From: Trematomus loennbergii
Lineage: Eukaryota > Chordata > Actinopteri > Perciformes > Nototheniidae
NCBI GenBank assembly: GCA_012861695.1
Contig: JAAOOA010000470.1
Location: 117,501 to 181,500 of the forward strand
DNA: 64,000 nt
Direction of reading: 5' to 3'
Part shown: positions 50,610-60,249 of the stretch, piece by piece
Layout of the letters: each line of letters starts with the position of its first letter
Numbering within the stretch: the stretch's first letter is position 1
Position numbers and translations under genes: made by a program
Notes under the pieces: generated by a model
The model's input: only the letters and a program-made list of their open reading frames with translations
The model's database searches: none
What the model was told of the DNA's origin: nothing

Positions 50610-53600
50610 TTAAACTCCTTCAGCCTACTTTCAGCTGTAAACCATTGAACTATTACATTATTCAGCTATTTCAGGACATTGAGGCTATACATTTAGTTGT
50701 AGCTGTAACCATTTTGGTTGGCATTTCTCCGCCAAGTTCAGCAACAAATGTACATAGTTTACAGCATTCGCACGCATTTTCAGTCAGATGAGGTCTGCAC
50801 TCCTCTTCAGCCCAGAGTTTGGTGAGCATCTCCTTGATGGTTGAGGGTTGTTCTTCCTGTTTCTCACGGACTGGATCTTCTGGCCCATCCTCTGCATCAG
50901 AGACTCTGCTGACAGCAGCTCCATGTCCTCTGACTCCCGCTGCTCCTGAAGGCTGTCTCTCAGCTCAGATCCAAAGCTCAGGCTGGAAGGACATGGACCT
51001 CTCAGCTGTTCCAGTTCTTGCTGAAGAGCTGCGTTGTTCCTTCTCTCAAACTGGATCTTCTGGTAGAAATATTCTTGGTTGATGTTGTAAGCCACTTTGA
51101 CCTGCTCGAATTCATGGTGGAGCTCCTTCTTCATGGTCCTTTTCATGTTGTTTTGAACCTCAGTGGCAATCATGAAGGTGTTCATGCTCTCAGGGTCGCA
51201 GGTCCTCTTGAGGCTCTCAAATTCATCCTGTATGTCCTTCTCTTTGGTGATGGACAATTCATTCCATTTCGCCTTACGGGATAGCTTCTGTTTAGCCTCC
51301 TCCAGTTTCGTGCGTGTTTCCTGTTCTTCTTTCAGGAACCTCTTTGTGAGGTTTTTCTCACGAGCCAGCTGACGTCTAGTCTCCTCCAGTTCTCTGCTGA
51401 GCTCCAGCCTGGGGTTAGACTCCCAGCTGTTAGCATTAGCAGGCTGGCGCATGAGCGTAGAGTGCTGCTCTCGATGTCTGTGCCTCACATGCTCCATCTC
51501 CTCTAGCTGGAAGATTTGCTGTGTGTAGATCTGCTGAAAATGTATTACCTCTCTGAAGTTAAATGGTTTGTGCAGACTCAGAACCTGGGTCCTATTTGCA
51601 AACTAGGACGGAATGCCCTGTGATGTCATGCTGATGTCATGAGCAGATCAAAGCATTCAGAACACATGATGTCATCGGTGCACCAACTAGGACGGAATGC
51701 CCTGTGATGTCATGAGCTGATCAAAGCACTCGTTCTTTGCAATTATTTCATGTTGCCATAGGGATGTCATAGAATGTTGGCAGGCAAATAGGACCCAGGT
51801 TCTGAGTCTGCACGAAACATTTTCCTTCAGAGAGAGAACACATTTTCAGCAGAACTACAAACAGATAATCTTCCAGCTAAAGATGGAGCGTGTGAGCAGA
51901 GGCAGCGACGTCGAGAGCAGAACTCTATGTTCATTCGCCAGCCTGCTAATGCTAACAGCTGGGAGTCTAACCCCAGGCTGGAGCTCAGCAGAGAACTGGA
52001 GGAGACTAGACGTCAGCTGGCTCGTGAGAAAAGCCTCACAAAGAGGTTCCAGAACCAGGAACAGAAAACACGCAAGCAACTGGAGGAGGCTAAACAGAAG
52101 CTAGCCCGCCAGACGAACCTGAACGAATTGTCCATCACCAAAGAGAAAGACATACGGGATGAATTTGAGAGCCTGAAGAGGACCTGCGACCCTGAGAGCA
52201 TGAACACCTTCGAGATTGCCACTGAGGTTCGAAACAACATGAAAAGGACCATGAAGAAGGAGCTCCACCATGAATTCGAGCAGGTCAAAGTGGCTTACAG
52301 CAGCAACCAGGAATATTTCTACCAGGAGATCCAGTTTGAGAGAAGGAACAACGCAGCTCTTCAGCAAGAACTGGAACAGCTGAGAGGTCCACGTCACATC
52401 TGAGCTTTGGATCTGAGCAGAGAGAAGAAGAGCCCTCAACCATCAAGTAGCTGCTCACCAAACTCTGGGCTGAAGAGGAGTGCTCTCTAAAGAAAAGCTT
52501 GAAATAAAAAGAAGAACAAAATATATACATATATCTGAATGTGTTGGTGTATTTTAAATGTTCACGTTGGAGACAAAACAATCCACTCGTATTGGGTCTA
52601 TTCAGGAGTGGTTTTTGAAGAATCTGCTTTATAAATATTTTGTATATTACATATAAAATCTGTGTCAATGCTGCATACTTTAAAGTTGTAACAAGTAAAG
52701 GATAGTTATGAAATGATTTAAAGATTACCTATTTGCCCTTGAAATGAATCACATAATACAAAATAAAACTTGTGGAGAATAATTTGTACCACATGTCAGA
52801 ACTATTTATACTCTTGTAAACTATTTGTTTCTTCTCAAATCCTTCCAAACCACGTTGGCTTACTTTTACAACTTCACTTTACATGAATGATCATAAAGTC
52901 CAAATGTCCTCAAACGAGTACTTCCTGATTAGCAGCGTCGTAGCTTGTTACTTTCTCTAAGAATGGTCAAATAGCTATGGCCACTAGGGCTTCAGAAAAC
53001 TTTTATATGCACCAAAAATTTAGCTAGACAGGTTTTCTACTTCAATACATACTTTAACACTCCTATTGTCTTCGTGTTCCCCCCCTTACTTTGGTGTTCG
53101 CGGTCAAATTTGACCGGTCCTGTTTTAACTGCTATTACATTAACAGAAAAACCATTAATCATCACCAAATTGCATTGAACACCCTTTCAAACTGTACATA
53201 TTGTATCAGACTACTGGTATACATGAACAACTGCAGTAAATATACAAAGAATAGACACTGAACATGTATTGCGTGTGCCAGGTGTGATCCATGTGGGGGG
53301 ATGGGCACATAAGAGCGGGAAATGTGTCAAATTGTTCTGTGTGTATTTGTGTGTGTGTTTGTGTGTGTGTGTCTTATCTGATCCAGATGGTTACTAATTC
53401 CATGTATTCATGGCGGGAACCATGGGTGTTACAAAGTTGACTAAATCATCCAAAATGCAATGAAAGTGGTGATCAGCAATTGTATATGTTCAAATGTCTA
53501 CTGTGAAGGATATCATAAGCCTTAATGCAATCGAATGTAAAACAAAAAAGTTACGATTGATGAAAGTAGTAAATCAATCAGATTTGACCCGAAGACAACA

Positions 53601-56600
53601 GGAGGGTTAAAAACATCACCCAAAGGTTAAATGGTACGATTAGCTGCTTATGATTGAGGTGCAACCTTCATCAGCGCTGTAGCCATCAAATGCCCCTTCA
53701 ACACACCTTGCATAGTCGATACAGTAAAAACTGCTTCGTGTGTACAGCCCCTTAAGATATTTAACCAAGAACCAGCAGGAAGTAGATCCAAATACATCTC
53801 TAAATTAATTTTCCAAAAAATGCATTCTGCATGTTCACATTTGCAATCTGTACCAACATCCCTTGGTAACTGATCCAGGCAGTGAATGCAGCAAGTCTAG
53901 TATCAGCCACCTGGGTCAGATTAAAACTTGCTTTTAAAAGCGTTCTGTGTGACACGAAAACAAAAAAAGGGGAAAATCATGTTGGTGAACACGAATCAAT
54001 AGATTTCATTTCGTGACTATAACACGAAATGCCGTGAGACTGGGTTGACTTATCATTAGCCCATTTTAAGCTACATATTGTTTTCCCGGGGGAACCCTAA
54101 CCCTCTTTGGGGTCATATTGGATACATACTGTACAACCAACACCATCTACCCCAAAGCAAAACCCTAACATTTGGCTATTGTCCATGTGAGGAGGCACAG
54201 AAGTTCAATAACACATAATGAACTTGAATCCTAGTATTATCTCCTGATTTTGCAATAGAAAGCATTTGTCACAATTATTGTACAAAATTGGGACTTTTGC
54301 CAGACCCTAACTAAATGAATAAGGAGATGGCCTGAGTATGTATGGGCCCCTACTGGAAGCGGACAACAATATATCCTTTCTTTTTGCTTCAATTTTTCTT
54401 CCATAAAACAGTAACCCCAAACTCTTTAAATGTTTTTAAATTGCACTATAATAGTCACAAAGAACGTTGATCAGAGGATCAATATATCTGCATATTTGTA
54501 TACTTAATATATACTTTAATACTTTTTCATTATTTGTTATGACTTTTAATTATGCAGCATTATATTTAAAAGCAGATTCTTAAAAAAACACTTCAGTATA
54601 GACCCAGAAGAAGTGGATTGTTTTGTCTCCAACTCGACAATTTAAAATACACCAAAACATTCAGATATTTAAGCAACAGCTCACGACAGGCCGTGGTATA
54701 TGGTCTTATATAACGCCCCTTAGCTGTGATTTAATGACCATATATCACGGTCTGAAGTGAGCTATTGCTTTTTAAAACGGTTACCAAGTATGGCAATATG
54801 AAAGAAAATACACACTCCAATTTAAATAGTATTTATTTGTAAATAATGATGTTCAAAATAAAATAGTCCCTCCGTTGCCTTCTTGCTATGCAACAAAACT
54901 AACAGCTAGCGAACATATTAGACAGAGAGCGTTGATCGATTATTTGGCTATTTATTTAGAGTCAGTTGTATGTTGCCGTTTATTGTGCACCCACTGAAAA
55001 ACTGTCCAGCATCAGTAGAATGGGTTAAGAGGTTACTTGTATAGGTTGAGGTTGTTCTAGGCTGTTGCTTGGCGTGGCGAGAATATTGCTCCACTTTCTC
55101 CGGTCCCCGAGATTCGGCTTCCAGTAGCTCTGGAGAGAGCTTTCGCACCTGTGGCCACTGACGGTCATCATTTCTCTGCTTTGTTTCAAGACCCGCATCA
55201 GAAAGCTTTTGAATGGTGGTACTTTTCCAGTTGGTCTACCTGCTCTTCACGTAGCTCTGCATGTCGTCGTTTAGGTGCTTTCTGGAGATAGGCACTGCTC
55301 AATCCACTCCTCCATAGTAAGGCCACCCCGGAGGTCGAAGTTAACCTTAAATGTTTCCATCTTGAGCTTTGTTAGTTAGTTAGTTTCGTAATGGACGTAA
55401 TGTAACAGTTGTAACGGTTGTAGCTGTTTCTCAGACGCGGAGGATACTGACTTGTGAAAAGTAACTACAATTCTACCCGTGATATACGCTCATTATATCA
55501 CGGCTAAGAACCAATCAGATTGCTTGATTTGACTTGTCCGTTTTATAAATATATATATTTTCTTTTCTTCTTTTTATTAGTGCGAATGCTGTCCCACTAT
55601 TGTTCTTCCAATCTTTATTCTTCCGCTTCTTATTTCAACCGCTAACTACTTCAGCATACTTTCAGCTACAGAAACCATTCAAATATTAAAATGTTCAGCT
55701 CCTTCACATGTCCATGTGTAATATGACTTTTCTTGTTTATGACATTTTTTTACAATGTAACTCAATGGGAGGAACCTTCAAATCCTCTTTTAGCTACACC
55801 ATGCGCCAAATGCTACTCCTTCCACATACTTTCAGCTAGAGACTTCATTCCAACTTTAAAATGATCACAAGACATTCAGCTATACAACTTATTCTTCAGA
55901 TTTTGATATTTTTTACACTTTTTGAGATATTTAACTTAGTTTGGAGCTTGGTAAAGTGGCCTTCTTCAGATTGTAACATTAGTGTGTATTGCGCAGCTCG
56001 TTAAGGCTAGAGTGCGTGATGTCACACCTAGAGTGGAGGAGTGCTTGAAATATATTATACTTTATTGGTGACGTATGGTTTTAGTTCAAAAGTTTGCAGT
56101 TAAAATATTCTGCTGCTTTTCAAAGCGTTTTTTACTTTATTTTCTCTTATTAATACACATTCATTCACTACTACTTACATTTAATATCTCAATCTCAATC
56201 TCAATCTTTATTTATTTATATAGCACATTTAAAACAACCTTCAGTTGACCAAAGTGCTGTACAGGCAATAAGTATTAAATAACACAATACAATAATAACA
56301 CAATACAATAATAAAACAATAATATAATAATAATAATAATAATAATAAACTCCTTCAGCCTACTTTCAGCTGTAAACCATTGAACTATTACATTATTCAG
56401 CTATTTCAGGACATTGAGGCTATACATTTAGTTGTAGCTGTAACCATTTTGGTTGGCATTTCTCCGCCAAGTTCAGCAACAAATGTACATAGTTTACAGC
56501 ATTCGCATGCATTTTCAGTCAGATGAGGTCTGCACTCCTCTTCAGCCCAGAGTTTGGTGAGCATCTCCTTGATGGTTGAGGGTTGTTCTTCCTGTTTCTC

Positions 56601-59600
56601 ACGGACTGGATCTTCTGGCCCATCCTCTGCATCAGAGACTCTGCTGACAGCAGCTCCATGTCCTCTGACTCCCGCTGCTCCTGAAGGCTGTCTCTCAGCT
56701 CAGATCCAAAGCTCAGGCTGGAAGGACATGGACCTCTCAGCTGTTCCAGTTCTTGCTGAAGAGCTGCGTTGTTCCTTCTCTCAAACTGGATCTTCTGGTA
56801 GAAATATTCTTGGTTGATGTTGTAAGCCACTTTGACCTGCTCGAATTCATGGTGGAGCTCCTTCTTCATGGTCCTTTTCATGTTGTTTTGAACCTCAGTG
56901 GCAATCATGAAGGTGTTCATGCTCTCAGGGTCGCAGGTCCTCTTGAGGCTCTCAAATTCATCCTGTATGTCCTTCTCTTTGGTGATGGACAATTCATTCC
57001 ATTTCGCCTTACGGGATAGCTTCTGTTTAGCCTCCTCCAGTTTCGTGCGTGTTTCCTGTTCTTCTTTCAGGAACCTCTTTGTGAGGTTTTTCTCACGAGC
57101 CAGCTGACGTCTAGTCTCCTCCAGTTCTCTGCTGAGCTCCAGCCTGGGGTTAGACTCCCAGCTGTTAGCATTAGCAGGCTGGCGCATGAGCGTAGAGTGC
57201 TGCTCTCGATGTCTGTGCCTCACATGCTCCATCTCCTCTAGCTGGAAGATTTGCTGTGTGTAGATCTGCTGAAAATGTATTACCTCTCTGAAGTTAAATG
57301 GTTTGTGCAGACTCAGAACCTGGGTCCTATTTGCAAACTAGGACGGAATGCCCTGTGATGTCATGCTGATGTCATGAGCAGATCAAAGCATTCAGAACAC
57401 ATGATGTCATCGGTGCACCAACTAGGACGGAATGCCCTGTGATGTCATGAGCTGATCAAAGCACTCGTTCTTTGCAATTATTTCATGTTGCCATAGGGAT
57501 GTCATAGAATGTTGGCAGGCAAATAGGACCCAGGTTCTGAGTCTGCACGAAACATTTTCCTTCAGAGAGAGAACACATTTTCAGCAGAACTACAAACAGA
57601 TAATCTTCCAGCTAAAGATGGAGCGTGTGAGCAGGAGGCAGCGACGTCGAGAGCAGAACTCTATGTTCATTCGCCAGCCTGCTAATGCTAACAGCTGGGA
57701 GTCTAACCCCAGGCTGGAGCTCAGCAGAGAACTGGAGGAGACTAGACGTCAGCTGGCTCGTGAGAAAAGCCTCACAAAGAGGTTCCAGAACCAGGAACAG
57801 AAAACACGCAAGCAACTGGAGGAGGCTAAACAGAAGCTAGCCCGCCAGACGAACCTGAAAGAATTGTCCATCACCAAAGAGAAAGACATACGGGATGAAT
57901 TTGAGAGCCTGAAGAGGACCTGCGACCCTGAGAGCATGAACACCTTCGAGATTGCCACTGAGGTTCGAAACAACATGAAAAGGACCATGAAGAAGGAGCT
58001 CCACCATGAATTCGAGCAGGTCAAAGTGGCTTACAGAAGCAACCAGGAATATTTCTACCAGGAGATCCAGTTTGAGAGAAGGAACAACGCAGCTCTTCAG
58101 CAAGAACTGGAACAGCTGAGAGGTCCACGTCACATCTGAGCTTTGGATCTGAGCAGAGAGAAGAAGAGCCCTCAACCATCAAGTAGCTGCTCACCAAACT
58201 CTGGGCTGAAGAGGAGTGCTCTCTAAAGAAAAGCTTGAAATAAAAAGAAGAACAAAATATATACATATATCTGAATGTGTTGGTGTATTTTAAATGTTCA
58301 CGTTGGAGACAAAACAATCCACTCGTATTGGGTCTATTCAGGAGTGGTTTTTGAAGAATCTGCTTATAAATATTTTGTATATTACATATAAAATCTGTGT
58401 CAATGCTGCATACTTTAAAGTTGTAACAAGTAAAGGATAGTTATGAAATGATTTAAAGATTACCTATTTGCCCTTGAAATGAATCACATAATACAAAATA
58501 AAACTTGTGTAGAATAATTTGTACCACATGTCAGAACTATTTATACTCTTGTAAACTATTTGTTTCTTCTCAAATCTTTCCAAACCACGTTGGCTTACTT
58601 TTACAACTTCACTTTACATGAATGATCATAAAGTCCAATGTCCTCAAACGAGTACTTCTGATTAGCAGCGTTGTAGCTTGTTACTTTCTCTAAGAATGGT
58701 CAAATAGCTAGCTATGGCCACTAGGGCTTCAGAAAACTTTGATATGCACCAAAAATGTAGCTAGACAGGTTTTCTACTTCAATACATACTTTAACCCTCC
58801 TATTGTCTTCGTGTTCCCCCCCTTACTTTGGTGTTCGCGGTCAAATTTGACCGGTCCTGTTTTAACTGCTATTACATTAACAGAAAAACCATTAATCATC
58901 ATCAAATTTCATTTAACACCCTTTCAAACTGTACATATTGTATCAGACTACTGGTATACATGAACAACTGCAGTAAATATACAAAGAATAGACACTGAAC
59001 ATGTATTGCGTGTGCCAGGTGTGATCCATGTGGGGGGATGGGCACATAAGAGCGGGACAAGTGTCAAATTGTTCTGTGTGTGTGTGTGTGTGTGGTGTGT
59101 GTGTGTGTGTGTGGTGTGTGTGTGTGTGTGTGTGTGATTCACAGGGGGATTGGGCACATAAAGGCCCTGACACACCAGGCAGTCACCAGAGAACTCGCCG
59201 ACATCCGACACCGACAGATCCATCGACGAGTTCTCCTGCGTATTGGCCGTGTGTCGCACTGAAATACACCGCTTTACTACAGCCGAGCACGTACGAACTG
59301 CGCATGCGTGAGTGGCAATAACTCTCCTTACCAGCAGGCGGCGGTAGTGTGTATTCGTCATTCAAAATAGGCAACAACAAGACAGAGAAGAAGAACAGAC
59401 TGATATACAAACAAATAGCGGGTGCCGTTCCATTTTCACTCTCGTCCATCGAAAACATGTTTTAGAATATAAAAATACTTGCATGATGAAATGAGCACAT
59501 AAAGTGCAGACATACTATAAAATCACAGTTAATAGACCTGCATCTGATGATCGCAGTGTTCTGGCGGGTGTGTAGTTTATTGAGTCAGCAATGTAATAAT

Positions 59601-60033
59601 GGCCACTTCTTGCTAAATTTACGATGAGATGAAAAACCGGACTTGACCAAACAAATCACGGAGCTCTCAGCAGAGGACAGCCGGGGACGCTCCCGCCGAT
59701 ATCAGAGATGTCCCTGCTATGTGTGGGAGGTAAGAGAGGACATTTAAATTGTTTGTTTACGTCCCTCACTTCCGTTTCGCTTCTCATTTGCTAGCTGAAC
59801 AGCTGATCAGAGTGGTTTCTTGGCCCGATAGCTTGTGTCCAACACCCGGCCGATTCAACATGTTGAATCGGCCGGGTGTTGATCGTGAAAGGCCAAATAA
59901 GGCGTGTCACGGCAGAGGGTTCGGGACACACCAAATTGACTTTGGGCGACAAGGAACCCGTTTTCGCCCAACAACGCAAGACGGCCGATATCGGCCTGGT
60001 GTGTAGGGGCCTTAAGAGGGGGGGAACACATCT

Positions 60034-60098
<65 letters not shown>

Positions 60099-60151
60099 TA
60101 GGTGTGATTCACATGGGGGGATTGGGCACATAAGAGGGGGGGAACACATCT

Positions 60152-60249
<98 letters not shown>

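Larger units (their letters stand above)
48221..53928 (+). repeat. Tandem duplication, unit A (about 5.7 kb)
   Basis: Closely matches 53930-60802, in the same orientation. Order in the unit: a CACGAAA-rich repeat, a recombinase-relic element, CTTTCAGCTA-type repeats, a LINE 3' tail, the - coiled-coil gene, spacer, the + coiled-coil gene, a piggyBac-type MITE, and about 320 bp of unique sequence. Unit A differs from B by scattered substitutions, a loss of about 40 bp near 49812 and a far shorter MITE interior. Confidence 0.95.

Noticed and set aside
50819..51372. Plus-strand frames of 87, 88 and 69 codons, repeated at 56554-57107
   Set aside because: They are antisense shadows of the longer coiled-coil frame, whose heptads and arm-to-arm conservation favour the minus strand.
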